Source of the DNA: JBFWMG01 sp050251715
GTDB lineage: Bacteria > Desulfobacterota > Desulfovibrionia > Desulfovibrionales > Desulfovibrionaceae
NCBI GenBank assembly: GCA_050251715.1
Contig: JBFWMG010000013.1
Coordinates: forward strand, 1-64,000
Length of the DNA stretch: 64,000 bases
Direction of reading: 5' to 3'
Shown here: in pieces, positions 7,887 to 16,962 of the stretch
How positions within the stretch are numbered: the stretch's first letter is position 1
Layout of the letters: each line of letters begins with the position of its first letter
The notes under the pieces: generated by a model
What the model saw: the letters and a program-made list of their open reading frames with translations, nothing else
Databases searched by the model: none
What the model was told of the DNA's origin: nothing
Made by a program: the position numbers and the translations under genes

Positions 7887-8927
7887 ATGGCCAAAATACT
7901 TGATTGGGTTCTGGGGCTGTTTTCGAACGATCTGGCCATTGACCTGGGCACGGCCAACACCTGTGTCTATGTGAAGGGGCAGGGCATCGTATTGCGCGAG
8001 CCGAGCGTCGTGGCAGTCAAGCAGGATCTGCGTGGCCAGAACAAGGTGCTTGCGGTGGGTGCGGAGGCCAAGCGCATGCTGGGCCGCACGCCGGGCAACA
8101 TCGTGGCCATCCGGCCCATGAAGGACGGCGTGATCGCCGACTTTGAGATCACCGAGGCCATGTTGCGGCATTTCATTTCCAAGGTGCACAATTCGCGGCG
8201 GCTGGTGCGGCCGCGCATCATCATCTGCGTGCCCACGGGCATCACCCAGGTGGAGAAGCGGGCGGTGAAGGAATCGGCCCAATCGGCCGGTGCGCGCGAG
8301 GTGTTTCTCATTGAGGAGCCCATGGCCGCGGCCATCGGTTCCAATCTGCCCATTCAGGATCCCACCTCGAACATGGTGGTGGACATTGGCGGCGGCACCA
8401 CGGAGGTGGCGGTCATTTCGCTGTCCGGCGTGGTGTATTCGCGGTCGGTGCGTGTGGGCGGCGACAAGATGGACGAGGCGATCATGACGCATGTGAAACG
8501 CAAGTACAACATGCTCATCGGCGAATCCACGGCGGAAGACATCAAGATGAAGATCGCGTCGGCCTATCCGCTGGAGCCGGAGTTGGAGATGGAAGTCAAG
8601 GGCCGCGACCTCGTGTCGGGCATTCCGCAGAATATCGTCATTACTTCCGAAGAGGTGCGCAAGGCCATCAGCGAGCAGGTCGATGGCATCGTGCAGGCCG
8701 TGCGCATTGCGTTGGAGCAGACGCCGCCCGAGTTGGCGGCGGATATTGTGGACCGGGGCATAGTGCTCACGGGGGGCGGGGCGTTGCTCAAGGGGCTGGA
8801 CCAGCTTCTGCGCGAGGAAACGTCGTTGCCCATTACCGTGGTGGACGATCCGTTGTCCACGGTCGTGCTCGGCTCGGGCAAGGCGCTGGACAACCTGGAT
8901 GTGCTCAAGGAGGTCACGATAGATTAA
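7887..8927 (+). CDS. mreB: Rod shape-determining protein MreB
   Basis: This 346-residue bacterial actin polymerises beneath the membrane and directs the elongasome. Actin-fold nucleotide motifs are visible: DLGTANTCVYVKGQGIV (phosphate 1), VVDIGGGTTEVAVISL (phosphate 2) and GIVLTGGGALLKGLD (adenosine). AAGGAAGAG precedes the ATG. It is the first gene of the mreB-mreC-mreD-mrdA-rodA operon. Its last codons contain the strong ribosome binding site of mreC. Confidence 0.98.
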   Translation: MAKILDWVLGLFSNDLAIDLGTANTCVYVKGQGIVLREPSVVAVKQDLRGQNKVLAVGAEAKRMLGRTPGNIVAIRPMKDGVIADFEITEAMLRHFISKVHNSRRLVRPRIIICVPTGITQVEKRAVKESAQSAGAREVFLIEEPMAAAIGSNLPIQDPTSNMVVDIGGGTTEVAVISLSGVVYSRSVRVGGDKMDEAIMTHVKRKYNMLIGESTAEDIKMKIASAYPLEPELEMEVKGRDLVSGIPQNIVITSEEVRKAISEQVDGIVQAVRIALEQTPPELAADIVDRGIVLTGGGALLKGLDQLLREETSLPITVVDDPLSTVVLGSGKALDNLDVLKEVTID

Positions 8928-9825
8928 GCTCACACCCAAACGGTTCACGTGCCTTATTTTCCTTGCCCTGTTCCTGTACCTGAGTCTGTATACCTGGAAC
9001 CTGCGCACGGGGTATCTGGATGCGCTGGCGAGCAACACGGGCCTTGAGTTCGTGACGTCGGTGCTCCGTCCCGGCCAGTGGGTGCGGGATCGTGTCGTCG
9101 GGTTTTGGGAACGCTATGTCTATCTGGTGGGCGTGCGCGAGGAGAATGAGACCCTTGCGCGTGAACGTGACAGCATCACCTGGGAGTTGAACCGCAACCG
9201 CGAAGCCATGAATGAGCTTGAGCGGCTGCGTGATCTTTTTTCACTCGTCCCCCCTCCGCAGTGGCGCATGACCGGTGCGCGCGTGGTTGCGCATCGCATG
9301 GGCCCCTATGCGGCGCTCGATACCATCGTGTTGAACAAGGGCTTTGCGTCGGGCGCGCAGGACAATGCGCCGGTCGCCACGCCGCGAGGCGTGGTGGGCC
9401 GTGTGCTGCGCGAGAGCGCCCATGCCTCCAGCGTCTTGTTGCTGACCGATCCCAACAGCCGCATCGCGGTGCGCGGCCGCACCAACCGCACGGCGGGCAT
9501 TTTGGCTGGAAAGGGGCCGACCGCGCCGTTGGACGTGTTGTACGTGCCGCTCAACGAGCCCCTGGAAGAGGGCGAGATCCTCGTGACGTCGGGCCTTGCG
9601 GGTATCTATCCCGCCGGGTTGCCCGTGGCGCGGGTGGTGTCCATCGAGCGGTCGGACATATCCTTGTTCCAGACGGTGCATGCCACGCCGCTGGTGGCCA
9701 TCAGGGATGTCGAAGAGGTGGTGCTCATGCTGCCGCCCGAGGATTTTCCGCCCGAAGCGCCCGCGGGCACGGTTTCCGGCGGCGATGGCGAGGAAGCGGT
9801 CGGCGTGCCGTCCGGCGGTCAATAG
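8923..9825 (+). CDS. mreC: Rod shape-determining protein MreC, probable ATT start
   Basis: MreC is a bitopic membrane protein linking MreB to the wall synthases. From the first standard start codon (GTG 9052) the protein would lack its membrane anchor. The frame is open upstream to a stop at 8920-8922, and the added residues (KLTPKRFTCLIFLALFLYL) are exactly the expected basic segment and transmembrane helix. There is no ATG, GTG or TTG upstream of the helix, but AAGGAGGT at 8907-8914 is 8 nt before ATT at 8923. I infer an ATT start overlapping mreB by 5 nt, giving 300 residues. A coiled coil (about residues 70-95) and the beta-rich MreC domain follow. Confidence 0.88.
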   Translation: MKLTPKRFTCLIFLALFLYLSLYTWNLRTGYLDALASNTGLEFVTSVLRPGQWVRDRVVGFWERYVYLVGVREENETLARERDSITWELNRNREAMNELERLRDLFSLVPPPQWRMTGARVVAHRMGPYAALDTIVLNKGFASGAQDNAPVATPRGVVGRVLRESAHASSVLLLTDPNSRIAVRGRTNRTAGILAGKGPTAPLDVLYVPLNEPLEEGEILVTSGLAGIYPAGLPVARVVSIERSDISLFQTVHATPLVAIRDVEEVVLMLPPEDFPPEAPAGTVSGGDGEEAVGVPSGGQ

Positions 9826-9838
9826 GCCGGGGGAGAGC

Positions 9839-10315
9839 ATGCAGCGGTACAGTGACCTGAATGTGCGCAATGTGCTGTGGTGGACGGTGTTCGCCGTTGT
9901 GTGCGTGTGGCTGCAATGGCTGGTGCCTGGCGTGGATTTTTTGGTGGCGGGCGTGGTGTTGAGTTTGCAGGAGGGGCGTGGGGCGCAGACGGCGTGGCTC
10001 ATCCTGCTGTGTATTCTGGTGCAGGAAGGGGCGGGCGCGTTGGCCTTTGGCGCGGGCCTGCTGTGGTACGGCATGGCGGTGGCGTTGTTTCTTGGGGGCC
10101 GCTGGCTGTTCGAGTCCCGCAATGTGTTCTTCATTTTTCTGCTGGGCGTGGTGCTGGGCGGAGGGCATTTCCTGCTGGTGCAGATGATGGCCACCTTGCA
10201 GGAATATGCCGTGGACACGGCGTCCCTGGCCACCGCGTCGCTGGCGCAGGCCGTACTGCTGCTGCCTGCGTGGCTTCTGGCCTCAACCCTTCGGGCACGG
10301 TACTACAGACCATGA
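9839..10315 (+). CDS. mreD: Rod shape-determining protein MreD
   Basis: This 158-residue, very hydrophobic protein has about five predicted membrane segments, fitting MreD in size and in position between mreC and the PBP2 gene. GGGGGAGAG lies just before the ATG. MreD sequences diverge quickly, so synteny carries much of the identification. Its TGA overlaps the ATG of mrdA (ATGA), suggesting translational coupling. Confidence 0.88.
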   Translation: MQRYSDLNVRNVLWWTVFAVVCVWLQWLVPGVDFLVAGVVLSLQEGRGAQTAWLILLCILVQEGAGALAFGAGLLWYGMAVALFLGGRWLFESRNVFFIFLLGVVLGGGHFLLVQMMATLQEYAVDTASLATASLAQAVLLLPAWLLASTLRARYYRP

Positions 10316-12102
10316 CGGCCATGCATTTCGACGCGGAAGGGCAACAGCCTCCCAGGCTGGGCCTGCTCATCCTGCAATTCTGCATCTACATCCTCTTTTT
10401 ATTGTTCGCCTTGCGGCTGTGGTATTTGCAGGTGCACAAGGGCGATGAATATGCGCGGCTTGCCCGCGAGAACCAGTTGCGTCAGGATTTGGTGTATGCG
10501 CCGCGTGGCCTTTTGCGCGACCGCCACGGCAAGCTGTTGGCCGTGAACGAGCCCGCGTATGCCCTGGGGCTGGTGCGCGAGGATTGCCAGGACATCAAGG
10601 CCACGCTCAAGAAGGTGTCGGACTGGACCGGCATCGAGATGGCGGCGCTGGAAAAGAAGTTCGATAAGGGCAAGCGGCGCGTCAAACCGTTCGAGCCGCT
10701 TATTCTCGTTCCCGACATCTCCTTTGATCTCTTGGCGCGCATCGAGGCCAACACCCTGTTCTGGCCGGGGCTGGAAATCGTGATCCGGCCCAGGCGGGTC
10801 TACCCCAACGGCAGGATCTTGTCGCATATCCTGGGGTTTGTGGCCGAAGCGAACGAAGAGGAGTTGGAAAAGGATGCCTCGTTGCGCCTGGGGGACAACG
10901 TGGGCAAGCAGGGGTTGGAGTTCGTGCTGGAGCAGCGCTTGCGCGGCCACAAGGGGCTTATGCAGGCCGAGGTGGACGCCACGGGCCGGTTCTTGAACGA
11001 AAAGGTGGTGCGCAAGCCAGAGGCGGGCACGAACCTTTCCCTGTCCATCGATCTGGATCTGCAGACCCTGGCCGCCTCGCAGTTGGAGGGCCAGAGCGGC
11101 GCGGTGGTGGTGCTGGACGCGAATTCCGGGCAGGTGCTCGCCCTGGTCAGCGAGCCGGGGTATGACAACAATGTCTTTACCGGCGGCATTTCCGGCCCGC
11201 AGTGGGAGACGCTGCGCGACAACCCGCGCCACCCGTTGCAGAACAGGGCCATGCAGAGCGTCTATCCGCCCGGTTCGGTGTGGAAGGTGTTCATGGCGGG
11301 CGCGGGGTTGCACGACGGCGCCATAACCCCCAGCGACACGGAATTCTGCTCGGGTGAAAAGCGGTTGGGCCGCCACGTGTTCCGGTGCTGGAAAAAGCAC
11401 GGGCATGGCCGGATTGCGCTCAAGCAGGCCATTGCCCAGTCCTGCGACGTCTACTTTTATGATCTGGGCGAGAAGCTGGGGGTGGACAAGATCAGCGACT
11501 ACGCCTTCAAAAGCGGCTTTGGCGGCAAGACGGGCATCGACCTGCCGCACGAGAAGGGTGGGCTTGTGCCCACGCGGGACTGGAAGATGAAGCGGTTCGG
11601 CGAGGGGTGGCAAGGGGGCGAGAACCTCAACCTGGCCATCGGCCAGGGCTTCACCCTGGTGTCGCCGTTGCAGGTGGCGCGGTTCATGGCGGCGATAGCC
11701 AACGGCGGGCGGCTGCTCAAGCCCACGCTGCTGGTGGATGACCTGGTGGAGGAGCAGGCGCGCCTGCCGTTTACGGACGCCGAGCGCCAGCTGCTTCTGG
11801 ACGCCATGGTGGAAACCGTGCAGGGTAACCACGGCACGGCGCGGCGGCTCAAGTCGGTGGATGCGCAGGTGGGCGCCAAGACCGGCACGGCGCAGGTGGT
11901 CAAGATCGCGGGCGAGGACCGCCTCGATGTCAACGAGATGCCCTACATGCACCGCGACCATGCGTGGCTGGCCACGTGGGCGCGCAAGGGCGACCGGGCA
12001 TACAGCGTGGTGGTCATGGTGGAGCACGGCGGCCACGGCGGCTCGGCGGCCGGTCCCATGGTGCAGGCCATCTACAAACACATTTTCGGGCAGGCGCAAT
12101 GA
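10312..12102 (+). CDS. mrdA: Penicillin-binding protein 2, peptidoglycan transpeptidase
   Basis: This 596-residue class B PBP cross-links peptidoglycan during elongation. One N-terminal membrane helix (LLILQFCIYILFLLFAL) is followed by the dimerisation domain (about 50-230) and the transpeptidase domain. Active-site motifs are SVWK in YPPGSVWKVF (serine nucleophile), SCD in AQSCDVYFYDLG and KTGTAQ. I start at the ATG overlapping the mreD stop; a second ATG three codons on is possible. Its TGA overlaps the rodA ATG. Confidence 0.96.
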   Translation: MTAMHFDAEGQQPPRLGLLILQFCIYILFLLFALRLWYLQVHKGDEYARLARENQLRQDLVYAPRGLLRDRHGKLLAVNEPAYALGLVREDCQDIKATLKKVSDWTGIEMAALEKKFDKGKRRVKPFEPLILVPDISFDLLARIEANTLFWPGLEIVIRPRRVYPNGRILSHILGFVAEANEEELEKDASLRLGDNVGKQGLEFVLEQRLRGHKGLMQAEVDATGRFLNEKVVRKPEAGTNLSLSIDLDLQTLAASQLEGQSGAVVVLDANSGQVLALVSEPGYDNNVFTGGISGPQWETLRDNPRHPLQNRAMQSVYPPGSVWKVFMAGAGLHDGAITPSDTEFCSGEKRLGRHVFRCWKKHGHGRIALKQAIAQSCDVYFYDLGEKLGVDKISDYAFKSGFGGKTGIDLPHEKGGLVPTRDWKMKRFGEGWQGGENLNLAIGQGFTLVSPLQVARFMAAIANGGRLLKPTLLVDDLVEEQARLPFTDAERQLLLDAMVETVQGNHGTARRLKSVDAQVGAKTGTAQVVKIAGEDRLDVNEMPYMHRDHAWLATWARKGDRAYSVVVMVEHGGHGGSAAGPMVQAIYKHIFGQAQ

Positions 12103-13214
12103 GTCCCATCGACAGACGGTTGTTCACCCACATCAACTGGCCGCTGCTGGGGCTGTCGTTCCTGCTCTTCGGGCTTGGCGTGATGAACCTGTACTCGGCC
12201 AGCGGGTTTCGGCTGGAAGAGGGCATGACGGTCAATCCCTTTTACCAGAAGCAGTTTTTGTGGGGGCTCATGGGGCTGGGCGGCATGGTGCTGGTCATGC
12301 TTTTCGATTACCGCCACCTGAAGACCCTGGCGTGGCCCATATTCTTCATTACCGTGTGCCTGCTGGTGGCGGTGCCGTTGTGGGGCAAGACCATCTACGG
12401 CGCCCGGCGGTGGCTGTCGCTCGGGTTGTTCAACTTCCAGCCCAGCGAGGCCGCCAAGATCGCCATCCTGATCCTGGGCGCGCGGCTCTTGTCGCGGGGG
12501 CAGGAAAATCTGGACTTTCTGCCGTTGCTCGGCGTGCTGGCCGTGGGCATGATCCCGGCGGGCCTGGTCATCATGCAGCCGGACCTGGGTTCGGGGCTTA
12601 ACCTGCTCTTGCTTTTGGGCGGTATCATCCTGTACAGGGGGATGACGGCGGGGGTCGTCAAGGTGCTGGCGGTGGTCATCCCCGCGGTCATGCCGCTGGG
12701 ATGGCTTTTCATGCACGACTACCAGCGGCAGCGGGTGCTGACGTTTCTTGACCCGAGCAATGACCCGCTGGGTGCGGGCTACCACATTATCCAGTCCCAG
12801 ATCGCCATCGGCTCGGGCCGGATGTGGGGCAAGGGTTTTTTGGCGGGCACGCAGAGCCAGCTGCGGTTTTTGCCGGAAAAGCACACGGACTTCGCCTTTG
12901 CCGTGTTCGGCGAGGAGTGGGGCTTTATGGGCACCATCGTGCTGTTGGCGTTGTTTGGCCTGTTTTTGTACAGCATCATCAACACGGCCCGCGACGCCAA
13001 GGACCGTTTCGGCAGTTTTCTGGCGGCCGGTGTGTTCTTTTATTTCTTCTGGCAGATCCTCATCAACATGGGCATGGTGCTGGGGCTGATGCCGGTGGTG
13101 GGCATCCCGCTACCCTTCATCAGCTATGGCGGCAGCGCGACGCTTGTGAATTTTTGCCTTATCGGCCTGGTGCTCAATGTGTCCATGCGCCGGTTCGTGT
13201 TCAAGCAGGGTTAG
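12099..13214 (+). CDS. rodA: Rod shape-determining protein RodA, SEDS glycosyltransferase
   Basis: This 371-residue SEDS polytopic membrane protein polymerises glycan strands with PBP2. Family segments include ARRWLSLGLFNFQPSEAAKI, MQPDLGSG with the catalytic aspartate, the loop after QRQRVLTFLDP, TDFAFAVFGEEWGF, and the C-terminal VVGIPLPFISYGGSA. The ATG overlaps the mrdA stop by 4 nt, so translation of the pair is likely coupled. Confidence 0.97.
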   Translation: MSPIDRRLFTHINWPLLGLSFLLFGLGVMNLYSASGFRLEEGMTVNPFYQKQFLWGLMGLGGMVLVMLFDYRHLKTLAWPIFFITVCLLVAVPLWGKTIYGARRWLSLGLFNFQPSEAAKIAILILGARLLSRGQENLDFLPLLGVLAVGMIPAGLVIMQPDLGSGLNLLLLLGGIILYRGMTAGVVKVLAVVIPAVMPLGWLFMHDYQRQRVLTFLDPSNDPLGAGYHIIQSQIAIGSGRMWGKGFLAGTQSQLRFLPEKHTDFAFAVFGEEWGFMGTIVLLALFGLFLYSIINTARDAKDRFGSFLAAGVFFYFFWQILINMGMVLGLMPVVGIPLPFISYGGSATLVNFCLIGLVLNVSMRRFVFKQG

Positions 13215-13278
13215 CGACCGAGGTCGAAACCGGGACGTGCGACCCGGCATTATAAAGAATAATGGGATTGGATGCCTG

Positions 13279-13292
13279 CGCGGCATGCCGCG
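13279..13292. other. 14-bp perfect palindrome upstream of bactofilin
   Basis: CGCGGCATGCCGCG lies 29 bp before the bactofilin start. The 106-bp rodA-bactofilin gap also holds a small CCGGG/CCCGG hairpin and an AT-rich TATAAAG at about 13252. These could mark a separate promoter and operator, but nothing identifies the regulator. Confidence 0.4.
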
Positions 13293-13320
13293 TGGCTTTG
13301 CAGAAAGGAAAGGTATGTTC

Positions 13321-13713
13321 ATGGCCAAAGACGAAATCAATGCGTTTCTGGGCGCGGGCACGTCGTACCAGGGAACCTTGCAGTTCCAGGGGTCGGTGCG
13401 CATAGACGGTTCGTTTACCGGGGAAATCAAGTCCGAAGGCACATTGGTCGTGGGCCGCGAGGCCACGGTTCAGGGCGAGGTGCATGTGGGCCAGTTGGTG
13501 CTTTCCGGCCACATCCAGGGTGAGATTTTGGCCGCCAAGAAGGTGGTGCTGCACAAGACCGCGAACCTGGTGGGCCGATTGAGCACGCCGGTGCTGGTGA
13601 TCGAGGAGGGCGCCGTGGTGGAGGGACAGGTGACCATGAGCCCGGAGGGGTTGATGCAGGTCCAGGAAGCGGCCAAGGGCGGCTCTTCGCCGTCAACGGA
13701 CGGCAGTTGGTAG
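13321..13713 (+). CDS. Bactofilin family cytoskeletal protein
   Basis: This 130-residue protein is a polymer-forming bactofilin: a short N-terminal tail (MAKDEINAFLGAGTSYQG) and a right-handed beta-helix of repeats such as GSVRIDGSFTGEIKSEGTLVVG and GEVHVGQLVLSGHIQGEI. I chose ATG 13321 over 13315 because AAGGAAAGG is 7 nt upstream of the former. The C-terminal tail is low-complexity. It follows the elongasome operon, consistent with a role in shape, and is followed by an intrinsic terminator. Confidence 0.9.
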   Translation: MAKDEINAFLGAGTSYQGTLQFQGSVRIDGSFTGEIKSEGTLVVGREATVQGEVHVGQLVLSGHIQGEILAAKKVVLHKTANLVGRLSTPVLVIEEGAVVEGQVTMSPEGLMQVQEAAKGGSSPSTDGSW

Positions 13714-13721
13714 GCACCATG

Positions 13722-13758
13722 GCCCCGACCGATGTATGCGGTATCGGGGCTTTTTTTT
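13722..13758 (+). terminator. Intrinsic terminator after the mre/rod operon
   Basis: GCCCCGA (13722-13728) pairs with TCGGGGC (13744-13750), followed directly by eight T residues. It ends the plus-strand operon before the ATP synthase promoter. Confidence 0.9.
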
Positions 13759-13782
13759 AGGCTGCGAAAAATCAAATACTTT

Positions 13783-13811
13783 TTGACAGCATCAGTAAAA
13801 TTAGGTAAGTG
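13783..13811 (+). promoter_or_regulatory. Candidate sigma70-type promoter of the ATP synthase operon
   Basis: A consensus -35 TTGACA (13783-13788) is followed 17 bp later by TAAGTG (13806-13811), a weak -10. The first ATP synthase gene starts at 13859. Its position directly after a terminator makes a promoter here necessary; the exact -10 is uncertain. Confidence 0.55.
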
Positions 13812-13858
13812 ATGCCGACTTTGCACCAAAATTCACAACCTCGGAGCGGGAGTAGGGC

Positions 13859-14275
13859 ATGATTGATCTTGATATCACAGCATTGATCCAGTTGGTCAAC
13901 TTTATCGTCACCCTGGTCGTACTGAACCTCTTGCTTGTAAAGCCTATCCGTGGCGTGATTCGTAAGCGGGCCGAGCAGATGGCGGGTTTGGCCAAGGAAG
14001 CGGACGGGTTTGCTTCCTCCGCAGAGGAAAAGGTGAAGAAGTACGAGGCCGCGCTGGACGATGCGCGGGCCAAGGCCGCGGTTGAGCGCGAGGCGCTCAA
14101 GGCCGCCGGCCTGGAGAAGGAAAAGGACATTCTGGGCGCCGCCAATGCTGCCGCGGCCACCACGCTTGGCGCTGCCCGCGAGGACGTCGTCAAGCAGGTC
14201 AAGTCGGCGAAGGAAAGCCTCATGGGTCAGGTCGTGCCGCTTGCCGAAAAGGCCGCCGGCAAATTGCTTGGTTAA
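13859..14275 (+). CDS. F0F1 ATP synthase subunit b'
   Basis: This 138-residue protein has an N-terminal membrane helix (LIQLVNFIVTLVVLNLLLVKPI) and a long charged coiled coil, the form of the peripheral-stalk b/b' subunits. It is the first of seven ATP synthase genes, directly before the second b-type gene, so the stator is probably a b/b' heterodimer. CGGAGCGGGAG is upstream of the ATG. Confidence 0.93.
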   Translation: MIDLDITALIQLVNFIVTLVVLNLLLVKPIRGVIRKRAEQMAGLAKEADGFASSAEEKVKKYEAALDDARAKAAVEREALKAAGLEKEKDILGAANAAAATTLGAAREDVVKQVKSAKESLMGQVVPLAEKAAGKLLG

Positions 14276-14305
14276 ACCGTGGAGAGAACAAAGGAGGGCG
14301 CCGCT

Positions 14306-14887
14306 TTGAAAGGGCTCAAAGTAATCAGTACGGCAACCGGGCTGGTTCTGCTGGCCGCCGGGGTGGCATTTGCCGCCGAACATGGCGGTGGCGGAGCTGC
14401 GGCTCATCACTACGACTGGATGAACCTGACCTGGCGCATCGCCAACTTCGTGGTCTTCGTCTTCATCCTCTACAAGGCGTTCGGCAAGAAGGCTTCCGAA
14501 TTTTTCCGTTCCCGCCGCTACGCCATCGAGACGGAGCTCAAGGATCTGGAACAGCGCAAGGTCGACACCAACAAGCGTTTGGACCAGGTGAACAAGTCCA
14601 TCGCCAGCCTGGACGCCGAACGCGCCAAGATCATCGCCGAGTACAAGGCCCAGGGCGAGGTGCAGAAGGCCGCCATCATCGAAAAGGCCGAGGCCGCCGC
14701 TGCCCGCATCACCGCGCAGGCGCAGAAGAACGCCGCGCAGGAGGCCCAGGTGGCCGTGGACGCGATGCGCGGCGAGATGGCCGATCTTATCGTGGCCGCC
14801 ACTCAGAAGATTTTGGAAGAGAAGCTCTCCACCGAAGAGCAGGAGAGGCTGATCGATAATTACTTAACAAAGGTGGTGTTCAATTGA
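14306..14887 (+). CDS. atpF: F0F1 ATP synthase subunit b
   Basis: I start this 193-residue protein at TTG 14306, because AAAGGAGG ends about 7 nt upstream and the product then begins with a clean signal-like segment (KGLKVISTATGLVLLAAGVAFA). A second hydrophobic segment (IANFVVFVFILYKAF) is followed by a long coiled coil with alanine/glutamate heptads. A cleaved or N-terminal extra helix plus His-rich linker is common in b subunits of this lineage. Its TGA overlaps the atpH start. Confidence 0.92.
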   Translation: MKGLKVISTATGLVLLAAGVAFAAEHGGGGAAAHHYDWMNLTWRIANFVVFVFILYKAFGKKASEFFRSRRYAIETELKDLEQRKVDTNKRLDQVNKSIASLDAERAKIIAEYKAQGEVQKAAIIEKAEAAAARITAQAQKNAAQEAQVAVDAMRGEMADLIVAATQKILEEKLSTEEQERLIDNYLTKVVFN

Positions 14888-15435
14888 TCGGCAACATCGT
14901 AGCACGCAGGTACGCCGGTGCGCTGTTCGCCATCGGCAAAAAGAAGGGCGCGGACGAACTCGCGGCTTTCGGCAAGGATCTCTCGGCGCTGGTCGAGGCT
15001 CTGGAAGCCGCCCCTGATTTGAAGAAGGTCTTCCGCAACCCCATCTTTTCGGTTGAGGAAAAGAAGCAGGTCATCGGCAAGGTGCTGGACAGCATGTCCC
15101 CCACCGCCACGGTCAGGAATTTCTGCTTTCTGCTCGCCGACAAGAAACGCCTCCCCTACTTGGGCGATATCGCGTCGGTTTTTGCCTCCTATCTGGACGC
15201 CGAACAGGGCGTTCTGCGCGGCGAGGTGGTCACGGCCATCGCACTTTCCGAAGCAAAGCAAGGCGACGTGAAGAATAAACTCGAAAGTCAGGCCGGCCGC
15301 AGCCTGGTGCTCGACTTCAGCACGGATGCGTCCATCCTCGGCGGACTCATCCTCAAGGTCGGCGACAGGGTCATGGATGCAAGCCTGCGGGCGCAGCTGG
15401 GTATCTTGAAAGAAAACATTAAGAGGGGTGAATAG
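14884..15435 (+). CDS. atpH: F0F1 ATP synthase subunit delta
   Basis: This 183-residue protein is the delta subunit joining the peripheral stalk to F1. ARRYAGALFAIGKK is the typical N-terminus and ILGGLILKVGDRVMDASLRAQL the typical C-terminus. The start is TTG, overlapping the atpF stop (TTGA), with AAAGGTGG upstream. Confidence 0.95.
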   Translation: MIGNIVARRYAGALFAIGKKKGADELAAFGKDLSALVEALEAAPDLKKVFRNPIFSVEEKKQVIGKVLDSMSPTATVRNFCFLLADKKRLPYLGDIASVFASYLDAEQGVLRGEVVTAIALSEAKQGDVKNKLESQAGRSLVLDFSTDASILGGLILKVGDRVMDASLRAQLGILKENIKRGE

Positions 15436-15439
15436 GGCC

Positions 15440-16948
15440 ATGCAGATCAAAGCCGAAGAAATCAGCCAGATTATTGAGTCTCAGATTCAGAACTACGAGC
15501 AGCGGGTCGAGATGAGCGAGACCGGCACCGTGCTGTACGTGGGTGACGGTATCGCCCGCGTGTACGGCGTCGAAAACGCCATGGCCATGGAGCTTCTGGA
15601 GTTCCCCGGCGGCCTGATGGGCATGGTTCTCAACCTTGAAGAAGACAACGTCGGTGTGGCGCTGCTGGGCGAATCCACCCACTTGAAGGAAGGCGACCCG
15701 GTCAAGCGTACCGGCCAGATCTTCTCGGTGCCGGTGGGCGACTCGGTCATGGGCCGCGTGCTCAACCCCCTGGGCCAGCCCATCGACGGCAAGGGCCCCA
15801 TCGACGTCTCCGACATGCGCCCCGTGGAACTGAAAGCCCCCGGCATCGTCCAGCGCAAGTCCGTGCATGAGCCCTGCAACACCGGCCTCAAGGCCATCGA
15901 CGCCATGACCCCCATCGGTCGCGGCCAGCGCGAGCTCATCATCGGCGACCGTCAGGTCGGCAAGACCGCCGTCTGCATCGACGCCATCCTGGCCCAGAAA
16001 GAGACCGACGTGCACTGCTTCTACGTGGCCATTGGCCAGAAGAAGGCAACGGTCGCCCTGGTTGCCGACACGCTGGAAAAGTACGGCGCCATGGAATACA
16101 CCACCATCATTTCGGCCACCGCTTCCGAGCCCGCGCCGCTCCAGTTCATCGCCGCCTACACCGGCGCGACCATGGGCGAGTTCTACCGCGACAACGGCAA
16201 GCACGCCCTCATCATCTACGATGACCTGTCCAAGCAGGCTGTCGCGTATCGCCAGATGTCGCTGCTTCTTCGCCGCCCTCCGGGACGCGAAGCCTTCCCC
16301 GGCGACGTTTTCTACCTCCACTCCCGCCTGCTCGAGCGCGCCGCCAAGCTGCATGACAGCCAGGGCGCCGGGTCCATGACCGCTCTGCCGATCATCGAAA
16401 CCCAGGCCGGTGACGTGTCCGCGTACATCCCGACCAACGTTATTTCCATCACCGACGGTCAGGTGTACCTGGAGCCCAACCTGTTCAACGCCGGTGTGCG
16501 CCCCGCCATCAACGTCGGTCTCTCGGTTTCCCGAGTCGGCGGCGCGGCCCAGATCAAGGCCATGAAGCAGGTTGCGGGCACCATGCGCCTCGACATGGCG
16601 CAGTACCGCGAACTCGCGGCGTTCGCCCAGTTCGGTTCCGACCTCGACAAGGCCACCAAGGCCAAGCTCGATCGCGGCGCCCGCCTGGTGGAACTGCTCA
16701 AGCAGCCCCAGTACAAGCCCATGCCGGTTCAGGAGCAGGTCGCTTCCATGTACGCCGCCACCCGCGGTTTCATGGACGACGTGCCGGTTGCCAGCGTGCA
16801 GAAGTTCGAGGCCGAGTACATGGAGTTCCTGCGCAATGCCAAGCCTGACATCCTGAAGGACATCAAGGAAAAGAAGGCTCTTGACGCGACCCTCGAGGAC
16901 AAGATGAAGGCAGCCCTTGCCGAGTTCAAGAAAGGCTTTCAGGCTTAA
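15440..16948 (+). CDS. atpA: F0F1 ATP synthase subunit alpha
   Basis: This 502-residue non-catalytic nucleotide-binding subunit starts at MQIKAEEISQ (ATG 15440), since the open frame's few upstream codons overlap atpH. The Walker A is GDRQVGKT and the Walker B segment is HALIIYDDLSKQ. The signature PAINVGLSVSRVGGAAQ is complete. Length is normal. Confidence 0.98.
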   Translation: MQIKAEEISQIIESQIQNYEQRVEMSETGTVLYVGDGIARVYGVENAMAMELLEFPGGLMGMVLNLEEDNVGVALLGESTHLKEGDPVKRTGQIFSVPVGDSVMGRVLNPLGQPIDGKGPIDVSDMRPVELKAPGIVQRKSVHEPCNTGLKAIDAMTPIGRGQRELIIGDRQVGKTAVCIDAILAQKETDVHCFYVAIGQKKATVALVADTLEKYGAMEYTTIISATASEPAPLQFIAAYTGATMGEFYRDNGKHALIIYDDLSKQAVAYRQMSLLLRRPPGREAFPGDVFYLHSRLLERAAKLHDSQGAGSMTALPIIETQAGDVSAYIPTNVISITDGQVYLEPNLFNAGVRPAINVGLSVSRVGGAAQIKAMKQVAGTMRLDMAQYRELAAFAQFGSDLDKATKAKLDRGARLVELLKQPQYKPMPVQEQVASMYAATRGFMDDVPVASVQKFEAEYMEFLRNAKPDILKDIKEKKALDATLEDKMKAALAEFKKGFQA

Positions 16949-16962
16949 CTCGGAGGTGATGG

